Shown here: positions 16,954 to 25,314 of the stretch, piece after piece
How the letters are laid out: every line of letters starts with the position of its first letter
How positions within the stretch are numbered: position 1 is the first letter of the stretch
NCBI RefSeq assembly: GCF_022458865.1
Contig: NZ_JAJNMU010000040.1
Span: forward strand, 1-59,637
DNA length: 59,637 bases
Reading direction: 5' to 3'
Source of the DNA: Paenibacillus periandrae
GTDB lineage: Bacteria; Bacillota; Bacilli; Paenibacillales; NBRC-103111
Made by a program: the position numbers and the translations under genes
The notes under the pieces: generated by a model
The model's input: the letters and a program-made list of their open reading frames with translations, nothing else
What the model was told of the DNA's origin: nothing
Database searches by the model: none

Positions 16954-18246
16954 TTATTTAAAGTTTTTAAGGTTGTAGAATGCTTTTTTACCAGCGTAAA
17001 TAGCAGTGTCACGCAATTGATCTTCGATGCGAAGCAATTGGTTGTACTTAGCAACACGGTCTGTACGTGATGGTGCACCCGTTTTAATTTGGCCTGCATT
17101 GGTAGCAACCGCAATATCAGCGATAGTGCTATCTTCGCTTTCACCTGAACGGTGAGAGATAACAGCTGTGTAACCAGCGCGTTTAGCCATTTCAATCGCA
17201 TCAAACGTTTCAGTCAAAGTACCGATTTGGTTAACCTTAACCAGGATCGAGTTACCGATATTTTCGTCGATACCTCTGCCCAAACGTTCTGTGTTAGTTA
17301 CGAACAAATCGTCACCAACCAATTGAATTTTGCTGCCAAGCTTCTCAGTCAACAGCTTCCAGCCTTCCCAATCATCCTCGGAGCAGCCATCTTCAATAGT
17401 GATGATTGGATATCTGTCAGCCCAATCAGCCAGGAAGTCTACGAACTCAGCGGAAGTATAGGATTTGCCTTCGCCTTCCAGATGGTATTTACCGTCTTTG
17501 TAGAACTCAGTGGAGGCAACATCCATACCCAGGAATACGTCAACACCTGGTTTGTAGCCAGCAAGCTCAATTGCCGTCAAGATGGTAGTGATCGCCTCTT
17601 CGTTGGAAGCAAAGTTAGGAGCAAAGCCGCCTTCGTCGCCAACTGCAGTGTTCAAGCCTTTTTCTTTCAGAACTGTTTTCAAAGCATGGAAAATTTCCGC
17701 GCCTGTACGCAACGCTTCCTTGAAGGAAGGAGCGCCAACCGGGATCACCATGAACTCTTGAACATCAACATTATTGTCAGCATGAGCGCCACCGTTGATG
17801 ATGTTCATCATCGGAACCGGAAGCTGCTTTGCGTTAAATCCACCTAAGTATACGTACAAAGGAATATCCAGAGCATCGGAGCTTGCACGAGCAACTGCCA
17901 TAGAAACGGCAAGAATAGCGTTAGCGCCCAATTTGGCTTTATTCGGTGTACCGTCAAGCTCGATCATTTTTTGGTCGATACCGACTTGATCCAAAGCGTC
18001 CATACCGATCAGCTCAGGAGCGATGATATCATTAACATTGTCAACCGCTTTGATAACGCCTTTACCCAGGTAACGGGATTTGTCTCCATCACGAAGCTCA
18101 ACCGCTTCATAAGCACCAGTCGAAGCACCGGATGGAACGATAGCGCGGCCTCTTGCGCCGGACTCCAAATATACTTCTACTTCTACAGTCGGGTTACCGC
18201 GGGAATCCAATACTTCACGTGCATACACATTACTAATCGTTGTCAT
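16954..18246 (-). CDS. eno: enolase
   Basis: The ATG at 18246 (MTTISNVYAREVLDSRGNPT) gives 430 residues, the usual length; GGGAG lies 12 bases upstream and the TTG seven codons earlier overlaps it. Visible family features are the GASTGAYEAVELRDGD loop, the EDGCSEDDW metal-site region, the KVNQIGTLTE strand with its catalytic Lys, and the SHRSGESED signature. Enolase converts 2-phosphoglycerate to phosphoenolpyruvate. It is the last gene of the cggR-gapA-pgk-tpiA-gpmI-eno operon. Confidence 0.98.
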   Translation of the reverse strand: MTTISNVYAREVLDSRGNPTVEVEVYLESGARGRAIVPSGASTGAYEAVELRDGDKSRYLGKGVIKAVDNVNDIIAPELIGMDALDQVGIDQKMIELDGTPNKAKLGANAILAVSMAVARASSDALDIPLYVYLGGFNAKQLPVPMMNIINGGAHADNNVDVQEFMVIPVGAPSFKEALRTGAEIFHALKTVLKEKGLNTAVGDEGGFAPNFASNEEAITTILTAIELAGYKPGVDVFLGMDVASTEFYKDGKYHLEGEGKSYTSAEFVDFLADWADRYPIITIEDGCSEDDWEGWKLLTEKLGSKIQLVGDDLFVTNTERLGRGIDENIGNSILVKVNQIGTLTETFDAIEMAKRAGYTAVISHRSGESEDSTIADIAVATNAGQIKTGAPSRTDRVAKYNQLLRIEDQLRDTAIYAGKKAFYNLKNFK

Positions 18247-18335
18247 AACTACGAAACACTCCCTCAATATTTTATTTTAGGGATGAATATCCCCTTTTAA
18301 GTCAAGGCTCTGCATGAACGCTTTAGCTCTCAAAC

Positions 18336-19868
18336 TTAAATTAATGTCGTACCCGTCATTTCAACCGGCTTTTTTACATCGAGCAGACTGAGAATCGTTG
18401 GGGCAATATCTGCCAATATGCCATCGTTTCTTAGTGTAACATGTTTGGACGTCACAATAAAAGGCACCGGATTCGTTGTATGCGCCGTATTACGGGTTCC
18501 ATCTTCATTCGTAACCAGATCCGCGTTTCCATGGTCAGCTGTAATCAACGCAACACCGCCTTTGGCAAGCACTGCTTCCACAACTCGCCCCATGCAGGTA
18601 TCGGTAGCTTCAACTGCCTTGATCGTCGGCTCCAGCAAACCGGAATGCCCAACCATATCGGGATTGGCAAAGTTCATGATGATCACATCCTGACGCTCCG
18701 CTTCAATCTCCTTAACCGCTGCTTCTGCAAGCTCATACGCGCTCATTTCCGGCTGCAGATCATAAGTAGCTACTTTGGGCGAATTGATTAGAATCCGAGT
18801 TTCCCCAGGCAGCTCATGATCACGCCCGCCGCTGAAAAAGAAAGTTACATGAGGGTACTTCTCGGTCTCGGCAATGCGCAGCTGAGTCAGGTTATTTTGA
18901 ACCAGAACCTCACCAAGTGTGTTGTCGAGGTTCTTGGGACTATACGCAACATAGCCGCCAACCGTTTCACTAAAAAGTGTCAAGCATACAAAATACAGAT
19001 CATGCGGCCACTTATCTCCGCGGTCGAAGCTTTGAAAATCTGTATTCGTAAACACATTCGATAATTGAATCGCACGATCCGGGCGGAAGTTGAAGAAGAT
19101 TACGGAATCCTCGGATTCAACCAAGCCCACAGGCTGGCCATCGGCTTTGACGATAACCGTCGGCTCCACAAATTCATCAAATACGGATGACGTGTAAGAG
19201 TCAATAATCGCCTGCAGCGGATCCGTATTGTGCGGACCCTCGCCATAAACCATAGCACGATACGACTTCTCTACACGATCCCAGCGCTTGTCGCGGTCCA
19301 TAGCATAATAGCGGCCTTGAACGGTTGCAATTTTGCCTACACCGACCTCTGTAATTTTGGCCAGCAATTGCTCCATATACATCTTTGCACTATCTGGAGC
19401 GACGTCGCGGCCATCGAGGAATGCGTGAATGTAAACATCCTCGAACTGCTGCTTTTTGCAAGCCTCCAGTAAAGCGAACAGGTGAGCGATATGGCTGTGA
19501 ACGCCGCCATCTGACAATAATCCGTATAGGTGCAGCTTCTTGCCGTTCTGCTTGGCATGGTTGATTGCACCCAAAATTGTTTCGTTATCAAAAAAATCTC
19601 CATCGCGAATCGATTTCGAGATCCGAGTCAAATCCTGGTATACGATACGCCCCGCTCCGATGTTCAAATGACCCACCTCGGAGTTGCCCATTTGTCCTTC
19701 GGGAAGGCCAACCGCTTCGCCGCAAGCCGTTAAGGTCGTGTGCGGATATTCAGCCATGTACCGGTCATAGTTCGGTTTATTTGCTTGTGCAACTGCGTTG
19801 CCCATGACTTCACCGCGCAGGCCGAAGCCATCCATGATAATTAAAGCTACCGGTTTAGGTCTGGACAT
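18336..19868 (-). CDS. gpmI: 2,3-bisphosphoglycerate-independent phosphoglycerate mutase
   Basis: The ATG at 19868 follows AGGGGGCTAAGTAAG, a site that overlaps the end of tpiA; the stop and start are one base apart, so the two are translationally coupled. The 510-residue protein shows the alkaline-phosphatase-fold signatures ALIIMDGFGLR and GQMGNSEVGHLNIGAGR, with the catalytic Ser, plus the metal ligands in ITADHGNAD and NFANPDMVGHSG. It interconverts 3- and 2-phosphoglycerate using two Mn ions. In Bacillus the enzyme is pH-sensitive through Mn binding during sporulation; whether that holds here is inference. Confidence 0.98.
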   Translation of the reverse strand: MSRPKPVALIIMDGFGLRGEVMGNAVAQANKPNYDRYMAEYPHTTLTACGEAVGLPEGQMGNSEVGHLNIGAGRIVYQDLTRISKSIRDGDFFDNETILGAINHAKQNGKKLHLYGLLSDGGVHSHIAHLFALLEACKKQQFEDVYIHAFLDGRDVAPDSAKMYMEQLLAKITEVGVGKIATVQGRYYAMDRDKRWDRVEKSYRAMVYGEGPHNTDPLQAIIDSYTSSVFDEFVEPTVIVKADGQPVGLVESEDSVIFFNFRPDRAIQLSNVFTNTDFQSFDRGDKWPHDLYFVCLTLFSETVGGYVAYSPKNLDNTLGEVLVQNNLTQLRIAETEKYPHVTFFFSGGRDHELPGETRILINSPKVATYDLQPEMSAYELAEAAVKEIEAERQDVIIMNFANPDMVGHSGLLEPTIKAVEATDTCMGRVVEAVLAKGGVALITADHGNADLVTNEDGTRNTAHTTNPVPFIVTSKHVTLRNDGILADIAPTILSLLDVKKPVEMTGTTLI

Positions 19869-19869
19869 C

Positions 19870-20622
19870 TTACTTAGCCCCCTGAACAAGCTGCGTATAT
19901 GATGCAGGCTCCAGGCTCGCTCCGCCTACCAAAGCTCCATCGATATCCGCTTCCTGCATATATTCGCCGATATTGTTCGGCTTCACGCTGCCGCCGTATT
20001 GAATACGAACCGCGTCCGCTACGGATTGGCTGTACAAGCCGGCAACCAGCTCACGGATGTAGCTGATGACTTCATTGGCATCTGCCGCTGTCGACGATTT
20101 ACCTGTGCCAATAGCCCAGATCGGCTCATACGCTACGACTACTTGAGCCGCCTGCTCCGCGCTAATTCCGGCAAAAGCAGCTTCCGTTTGTACCTTGCAT
20201 ACGGACTTGGTATCGCCTGCTTCACGCTCTTCCAGCTTTTCGCCTACGCAAACAATCGGAGTTAAGCCATGCTTAAAAGCTGCATGTACTTTTTTATTAA
20301 CGGTTTCGTCCGTCTCAGCAAAGTAAGCACGGCGCTCGGAATGACCGATAATGACGTAGTCCACGCGCAGATCCTTCAGCATCACACCGCTGATTTCACC
20401 TGTGTAAGCTCCGTTATCTTCCCAGTGCAGGTTTTGTGCACCGATCTTCAAGGTTGTACCTTTAACCGCTTCTACAAGCGCAGGCAAGCTGATATAAGGT
20501 GCGCAGATTACGCTGTCAACACCGTCAACCTCTGCCTGTCCTTTAATTTCATTAATGAAAGAAGCTGCTTCACTTACGGTTTTAAACATTTTCCAGTTAC
20601 CTGCAATGATTGGTTTACGCAT
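19870..20622 (-). CDS. tpiA: triosephosphate isomerase
   Basis: The ATG at 20622 is eight bases after GGGAG; a GTG three codons earlier touches that site and is unlikely. The 250-residue TIM barrel begins RKPIIAGNWKMFKT (catalytic Lys) and has the catalytic His in IGHSERR, the catalytic Glu in VVAYEPIWAIGTGK, and the phosphate-binding IQYGGSVKPNN and GALVGGASL. It interconverts dihydroxyacetone phosphate and glyceraldehyde 3-phosphate. It lies 18 bases after pgk and one base before gpmI. Confidence 0.98.
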   Translation of the reverse strand: MRKPIIAGNWKMFKTVSEAASFINEIKGQAEVDGVDSVICAPYISLPALVEAVKGTTLKIGAQNLHWEDNGAYTGEISGVMLKDLRVDYVIIGHSERRAYFAETDETVNKKVHAAFKHGLTPIVCVGEKLEEREAGDTKSVCKVQTEAAFAGISAEQAAQVVVAYEPIWAIGTGKSSTAADANEVISYIRELVAGLYSQSVADAVRIQYGGSVKPNNIGEYMQEADIDGALVGGASLEPASYTQLVQGAK

Positions 20623-20640
20623 ATGTGTCACTCCCTGTAT

Positions 20641-21822
20641 TTATTTATCGTTTAATGCGACAACGCCCGGTAGAGCCTTGCCTTCCATAAATTCAAGAGA
20701 AGCGCCGCCGCCAGTGGAAATATGGTCCATTTGGTCGGCCAGATGGAATTTCTCAACCGCTGCTGCGGAATCGCCTCCGCCAATGACTGTATAAGCCTCA
20801 GTAGTCGCGCATGCTTGTGCAACAGCACGTGTACCATGGGAGAAAGGCTCGATTTCAAACACGCCCATCGGTCCGTTCCAAACGACCAGCTTGGACTCAG
20901 CAATCGTTTTGGCATAGATCTCACGTGTCTTGGGACCGATATCAATGCCTTCCCAATCAGCAGGAATTTCGTTGATAGCAACTGCACGGGTATTAGCCTT
21001 TGCACTAAAATCGTCAGCCACAATAATGTCAACTGGAATCAGGAAGTTCACGCCTTTTTCCTTTGCTGTTTCAAGGAAGCTGAGTGCAAGCTCCAGCTTG
21101 CTGTTGTCTACCAAGGATTTACCGATTTCGTGACCTTGGGCTTTTAAGAAGGTATAGGACAAGCCGCCGCCTATGATGATATTGTCAGCAATGTTCAGCA
21201 GGTTGGTAATCACATTGATTTTATCTTTAACCTTGGAGCCACCCACAATCGCCGTGAACGGACGCTCTGGATTGTGCAGGGCTTTTCCCAATACATCCAG
21301 TTCCTTCTCCATCAATAGGCCGGAAACTGCCGGCAAATGGTGAGCGATGCCTTCAGTCGAAGCATGTGCACGGTGAGCCGCGCCAAACGCATCATTGACA
21401 TACAAATCTGCCAATCCTGCAAAAGACTTTGCCAGCTCTGCATCATTGGCTTCTTCACCTGGATAAAAACGTACATTTTCGAGCAGCAGAACATCACCGT
21501 CTTTCAGTGCAGCGACTTGTGCCTGAACTGCTTCGCCAATGGCCTCATCCGCTTTGACAACCGACTTGCCCAACAGCTCGGACAAACGTGCTGCAACGGG
21601 TGTCAAACGCAGCTCTTCAACTACCGCTCCATTCGGGCGGCCCAAATGACTTGCCAAAATAACTTTAGCGCCTCTTTCAATTAAATATTGAATCGTCGGA
21701 AGTGTTTCACGAATCCGTGTATCATCAGTAATGGCGCCGTTCTCCAAAGGTACATTGAAATCCACCCGCACAAACACTTTTTTGCCGCTTACTTCTACGT
21801 TACGCACGCTTTGCTTATTCAT
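20641..21822 (-). CDS. pgk: phosphoglycerate kinase
   Basis: The 393-residue protein starts at an ATG preceded by AAGGAGG. It has FVRVDFNVPLENG at the N-terminus, the substrate histidine motif SHLGRPNG, NDAFGAAHRAHAST, the hinge/nucleotide region GGSKVKDKI, and the C-terminal GGGDSAAAVEKF. It makes ATP from 1,3-bisphosphoglycerate. A long hairpin lies in the 181-base gap from gapA; tpiA follows closely. Confidence 0.98.
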   Translation of the reverse strand: MNKQSVRNVEVSGKKVFVRVDFNVPLENGAITDDTRIRETLPTIQYLIERGAKVILASHLGRPNGAVVEELRLTPVAARLSELLGKSVVKADEAIGEAVQAQVAALKDGDVLLLENVRFYPGEEANDAELAKSFAGLADLYVNDAFGAAHRAHASTEGIAHHLPAVSGLLMEKELDVLGKALHNPERPFTAIVGGSKVKDKINVITNLLNIADNIIIGGGLSYTFLKAQGHEIGKSLVDNSKLELALSFLETAKEKGVNFLIPVDIIVADDFSAKANTRAVAINEIPADWEGIDIGPKTREIYAKTIAESKLVVWNGPMGVFEIEPFSHGTRAVAQACATTEAYTVIGGGDSAAAVEKFHLADQMDHISTGGGASLEFMEGKALPGVVALNDK

Positions 21823-21908
21823 CCAGGAACGCCTCCTTGTGAGTATCTATTTATCTGCATACAAAAATTGTGGGTATGACTTTTGTGAAAAGCATCCTGC
21901 GGTAACCA

Positions 21909-21948
21909 CAATGAGAAAAGCTCCGGAAGCCGGGGCATCTTCCCATTG
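21909..21948 (-). promoter_or_regulatory. long hairpin in the gapA-pgk gap
   Basis: On the minus strand CAATGGGAAGA-t-GCCCCGG, loop CTT, CCGGAGC-TTTTCTCATTG folds into a stem of about 18 pairs with one bulge and a few G-T pairs. The T-run is inside the stem, so this resembles an mRNA-stability or processing element more than a strong terminator, but partial termination is possible. It would allow gapA to be expressed above the genes downstream. Confidence 0.6.
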
Positions 21949-22003
21949 TCTGTTAGCACAAGATAGTTCGTTCACAAGCTAATTGTCATAACCACAATGT
22001 GAA

Positions 22004-23008
22004 TTACAGGCCTTTTTTCGCGATAAAAGCAGCCAAGTCTACAACACGGTTGGAGTAGCCCCACTCGTTGTCATACCAGGAAACAACTTTTACCATGTTG
22101 TCGCCAACAACCATTGTGCTAAGCGCATCAATTGTGGAAGAAGCTGGGTCGCCATTGTAGTCGCTCGATACAAGCGGCTCGTCGGAGTAGTTCAGGATGC
22201 CTTTCAAAGTGCTGTTAGCTGCTTCTTTCAAAGCTGCGTTCACTTCGTCTACAGTAACGTTCACTTTCAATTCAGCAACCAGATCCGTAACGGATACGTT
22301 AGGCGTAGGTACGCGGAAGGACATACCGTTCAGCAAGCCTTTCAGCTCAGGCAATACCAGGGAAACTGCTTTGGCAGCGCCAGTTGTGGAAGGAATGATG
22401 TTCTCAGCGGCTGCACGAGCACGACGAAGGTCTTTGTGCGGCAGATCCAATACGGATTGGTCATTGGTGTAGGAATGGATGGTAGTCATCATACCTTTAA
22501 CGATACCGAATTTGTCATTCAGTACTTTAGCAAAAGGTGCCAGACAGTTGGTTGTGCAAGAAGCATTGGAAATGATGTTGTGTGCTGCTGCATCGTATTT
22601 ATCTTCGTTTACGCCCAGAACGATTGTGATATCCTCGTCAGTAGCTGGAGCGGAGATGATTACTTTTTTAGCGCCGCCTTTAATATGCAAGGAAGCTTTT
22701 TCTTTGGAAGTGAAAATACCTGTGGATTCAACAACGATTTCTACGCCGTTAGCTCCCCAAGGCAGGTTTTCCGGGTTGCGCTCAGCAAATACTTTAATGG
22801 ATTTACCGTTAACGATTAGTGCGCCTTCAGCAGCTTCAACGGTTGCATTGATTCTGCCGTGAGTCGTGTCATACTTCAACAAATGTGCCAATGTGTTTAC
22901 ATCTGTCAAATCGTTGATAGCTATGATTTCTACATCAGGATTACCCAAAGCTGCGCGAAACACGTTACGACCGATACGTCCAAAACCGTTAATACCTACT
23001 TTTACCAT
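22004..23008 (-). CDS. gapA: glyceraldehyde-3-phosphate dehydrogenase (glycolytic, NAD type)
   Basis: The 334-residue protein has the Rossmann start VGINGFGRIGRNVFRAAL, the catalytic SNASCTTNCLAP with nucleophilic Cys, the HSYTNDQ helix, and a C-terminal WYDNEWGYSNRVVDL. The segment NDLTDVNTLAHLLKYDTTHG is like glycolytic GapA rather than the gluconeogenic GapB. TAGGAGG precedes the ATG. As first enzyme gene behind cggR, it should be controlled by the operator upstream of cggR. Confidence 0.98.
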   Translation of the reverse strand: MVKVGINGFGRIGRNVFRAALGNPDVEIIAINDLTDVNTLAHLLKYDTTHGRINATVEAAEGALIVNGKSIKVFAERNPENLPWGANGVEIVVESTGIFTSKEKASLHIKGGAKKVIISAPATDEDITIVLGVNEDKYDAAAHNIISNASCTTNCLAPFAKVLNDKFGIVKGMMTTIHSYTNDQSVLDLPHKDLRRARAAAENIIPSTTGAAKAVSLVLPELKGLLNGMSFRVPTPNVSVTDLVAELKVNVTVDEVNAALKEAANSTLKGILNYSDEPLVSSDYNGDPASSTIDALSTMVVGDNMVKVVSWYDNEWGYSNRVVDLAAFIAKKGL

Positions 23009-23044
23009 TGAAAAAGCCTCCTAATAATGTGTATTGGATTTATG

Positions 23045-24091
23045 TCAAGACGGGCTATGCCCATCAAGATGTAGCATTTGCACAATCTCCATAGCAGCGG
23101 CTTCATCTGTCACAAGAATATCCTCATGTCCAAATTTCAGCACAGCAGCAATGGCCTCACCTTTACTTTTACCTCCAGCCACACCGATGACACAGTCCAT
23201 TTCCTGAATGTCCTCAATGCGCAAGCCGACTGTAGGCATCTTATGCAGTATCTTCCCATCACGGTCAAAATAATACCCGAATGCTTCCGCCAAAGCGCCA
23301 TCCTGCTGCAAAATCGCTGTAGTCGACTCATCAACCTTACGCCGTCTTGCCATCAGCATAGCTTCTCCTATGCCATGAATAACGATTCGAGCGCCTCTGA
23401 TGAAGGCAATGCTCTCCAATATGGAGCTGTCCTGCATCAAGGATTGATAAGCCTCCTCACCAAGCTGGTCAGGAACATGCAGCAATCGGTAACGAGATCC
23501 GGTTTTCTTCGCCATTGTAGATGCAATCGTATTGGCCTGGAAATCCATGCTTTCTCCCAGCCCGCCGCGTGCTGGTACGAATACGCAGCGCTTGAGCGAT
23601 GTGGAGGAAGACAGGTGATTCGCGACTTCAGCCATTGTGGACCCACCGGTTACCGCAATGACCTCATCCTGGGTTACGTACTTGCGCAGAATGGCCGCGC
23701 CTACGAGTCCCAGTTCCTTTTTGGTGTGGGGTGAAAGTTCTGAATCGCCTGGGACAATAACAACCTGCTTCAGGTTAAAATGCATTCGAATCTGCTCCTG
23801 AAGATCAGTCAGTCCGAACAACTCCTTGACTAACGGTTCGATTTGCTCGAGCAGCTGCCGACCCGTTTCGCTGATCCGGATACCGGAAGCCTCGATTTCA
23901 AGCAGTCCCTGCGATTTCAAAAAATCGACCTCGCTGCGCATAATACGCTCCGTGGTGTTCAGTGAACCTGCCAGTGTCCTGCGGCCTACAATGCCGGATA
24001 CACGAATGAAGTGCAGAATCGTATACCTTTTTTTCATCGTATCCAATAGATCGGGCAAAAGCTGTTTTTGAATATCGAGAATTTCTCTCAT
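23045..24091 (-). CDS. cggR: central glycolytic genes regulator CggR
   Basis: The 348-residue protein has an N-terminal winged helix-turn-helix (RTLAGSLNTTERIMRSEVDFLKS is the recognition region) and a SorC-type sugar-phosphate-binding domain, with AVTGGSTMAEVANHL and GVAGGKSKGEAIAAVL. In Bacillus subtilis CggR represses the gapA operon and is released by fructose-1,6-bisphosphate. The predicted operator and promoter lie directly upstream, so it is autoregulated. The gapA start is only 36 bases downstream. Confidence 0.97.
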   Translation of the reverse strand: MREILDIQKQLLPDLLDTMKKRYTILHFIRVSGIVGRRTLAGSLNTTERIMRSEVDFLKSQGLLEIEASGIRISETGRQLLEQIEPLVKELFGLTDLQEQIRMHFNLKQVVIVPGDSELSPHTKKELGLVGAAILRKYVTQDEVIAVTGGSTMAEVANHLSSSTSLKRCVFVPARGGLGESMDFQANTIASTMAKKTGSRYRLLHVPDQLGEEAYQSLMQDSSILESIAFIRGARIVIHGIGEAMLMARRRKVDESTTAILQQDGALAEAFGYYFDRDGKILHKMPTVGLRIEDIQEMDCVIGVAGGKSKGEAIAAVLKFGHEDILVTDEAAAMEIVQMLHLDGHSPS

Positions 24092-24115
24092 ACTTTACAC
24101 TCCCGCTATGCTATG

Positions 24116-24150
24116 GACTTTTTTTGTCCCGCCACTACATTTTTCGTCCC
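24116..24150 (-). promoter_or_regulatory. CggR operator
   Basis: On the minus strand two direct repeats GGGACGAAAAATGT and GGGACAAAAAAAGTC are spaced about 20 bases apart. This follows the known CggR operator plan of GGGAC-N6-TGTC repeated. It lies between the -10 and the cggR start, suited to blocking elongation. Confidence 0.85.
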
Positions 24151-24192
24151 ACATCTTCCAAAAAAAAGCACTAAGACTTTCTTAGTAATTTC

Positions 24193-24221
24193 ATTATAAC
24201 GAATTGACTCGTTAATTTCAA
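24193..24221 (-). promoter_or_regulatory. promoter of the cggR-gapA glycolysis operon
   Basis: On the minus strand TTGAAA (24216-24221) and a consensus TATAAT (24193-24198) are separated by exactly 17 bases. The CggR operator follows immediately downstream. Confidence 0.85.
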
Positions 24222-24334
24222 CAGCAATTCACAATTTGGTCAAAAGTCATGTCACCACAAATCAAGGTTGCAATTTAGCCCCGCATATCATATAATAACC
24301 CTTGCTTGTTCATTTTAAACTATATTTTAAATGT

Positions 24335-24409
24335 GCGCCCGTGGTCCAATGGATATGACGTAGGCCTCCGAAGCCTGAGATCAAGGTTCGATTCCTTGCG
24401 GGCGCGCCA
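24335..24409 (+). tRNA. tRNA-Arg (anticodon CCG)
   Basis: The acceptor GCGCCCG/CGGGCGC, a D-arm, the anticodon stem-loop with loop CTCCGAA, and the T-arm AAGGTTCGATTCCTT all fold. CCA is encoded at 24407-24409. A lone tRNA-Arg next to clpP is also found in Bacillus subtilis. Confidence 0.96.
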
Positions 24410-24511
24410 TTAACCTTCAACGATTAAGTGTTATTCATACAAACATCTTAACCTTTGCGATACGGTCATCAGCTTCAAGACTGCGTTGTAAAGGTTTTTT
24501 AATGCCGATCG

Positions 24512-24530
24512 TTTGACCTTTCTTGACCTT
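24512..24530 (+). promoter_or_regulatory. CtsR operator of clpP
   Basis: TTTGACCTTTCTTGACCTT is the reverse complement of AAGGTCAAGAAAGGTCAAA, matching the CtsR heptad direct repeat (GGTCAAA-N3-GGTCAAA). It overlaps the -35 of the clpP promoter. CtsR is the heat-shock repressor of clp genes and would block RNA polymerase here until stress. Confidence 0.9.
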
Positions 24531-24551
24531 TGTTTATATTTCCGTTATGAT
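24523..24551 (+). promoter_or_regulatory. clpP promoter
   Basis: TTGACC and TATGAT are separated by 17 bases, 49 bases before the clpP ATG. The -35 is embedded in the CtsR box. Confidence 0.85.
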
Positions 24552-24599
24552 GGTTATAGTGTTATCAAACATTCATGTACTTTTAGGAGGCTGCAGCTT

Positions 24600-25181
24600 A
24601 TGAGTTTTATACCCATGGTAGTTGAACCCGATGCCAGAGGAGAGCGAGCGTATGACATATACTCCCGTTTGCTGAAGGATCGCATTATTTTTCTCGGTAC
24701 GGCCATTAACGACCAAGTAGCGAACGCCATTATTGCCCAGTTGCTGTTCTTGGCCGCGCAGGATCCTGACAAAGACATTAATATTTATATCAACAGTCCA
24801 GGCGGTTCCATTACTTCAGGCATGGCGATCTTTGATACCATGCAGTTCATCAAGCCCGACGTATCAACCATTTGCGTAGGTATGGCAGCTTCAATGGGTG
24901 CATTCCTGCTGGCAGCTGGTGCTAAAGGCAAACGTTTTGCGCTTCCGAACAGCGAGGTTATGATTCACCAACCGCTTGGTGGTGCCGAAGGTCAGGCTAG
25001 CGATATTGCAATTCGCGCTAATCGTATTATTAAAATGCGTGATAAATTAAATACAATTTTGGCTGAACGTACAGGGCAAACCTTTGAACAAATCGAAAAA
25101 GACACCGATCGCGACAATTTCATGTATGCCGAAGACGCGCGGGCCTATGGTCTGATCGATAAAGTCATTACCAAGCTATAA
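24600..25181 (+). CDS. clpP: ATP-dependent Clp protease proteolytic subunit
   Basis: The start is the ATG at 24600, behind TAGGAGG; the 29 codons of open frame upstream cover the promoter. The 193 residues are a normal ClpP. The catalytic Ser is in GMAASMGAFLL, the His in SEVMIHQPLGG, and the Asp in the ERTGQTFEQIEKDTDRD region. ClpP assembles into double heptameric rings and works with ClpX/ClpC to degrade damaged, regulatory and SsrA-tagged proteins. Control by CtsR is predicted from the operator overlapping its promoter. Confidence 0.98.
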   Translation: MSFIPMVVEPDARGERAYDIYSRLLKDRIIFLGTAINDQVANAIIAQLLFLAAQDPDKDINIYINSPGGSITSGMAIFDTMQFIKPDVSTICVGMAASMGAFLLAAGAKGKRFALPNSEVMIHQPLGGAEGQASDIAIRANRIIKMRDKLNTILAERTGQTFEQIEKDTDRDNFMYAEDARAYGLIDKVITKL

Positions 25182-25202
25182 GTATTTCCATATGTACATT
25201 GA

Positions 25203-25243
25203 GGACCGTCTTTTAGCAGCACAAGCTGCTGATGAGACGGTTC
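25203..25243 (+). terminator. clpP terminator
   Basis: A stem of about 14 pairs (GACCGTCT..AGCAG / CTGCT..AGACGGTT) is followed by TTCTTTTTATTT, about 20 bases after the clpP stop. Confidence 0.85.
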
Positions 25244-25267
25244 TTTTTATTTCCAAAAATAAAGACC

Positions 25268-25289
25268 CTCCCCTTGTTCGAAAAGGGAG
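25268..25289 (-). terminator. terminator of the copper-amine-oxidase-domain gene
   Basis: CTCCC/GGGAG with extension through TT/AA is followed on the minus strand by GTCTTTATTTTT. It lies 26 bases beyond the stop of the minus-strand gene and faces the clpP terminator. Confidence 0.65.
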
Positions 25290-25314
25290 AGCCTTCAGCT
25301 ATCGATTTGATTTA

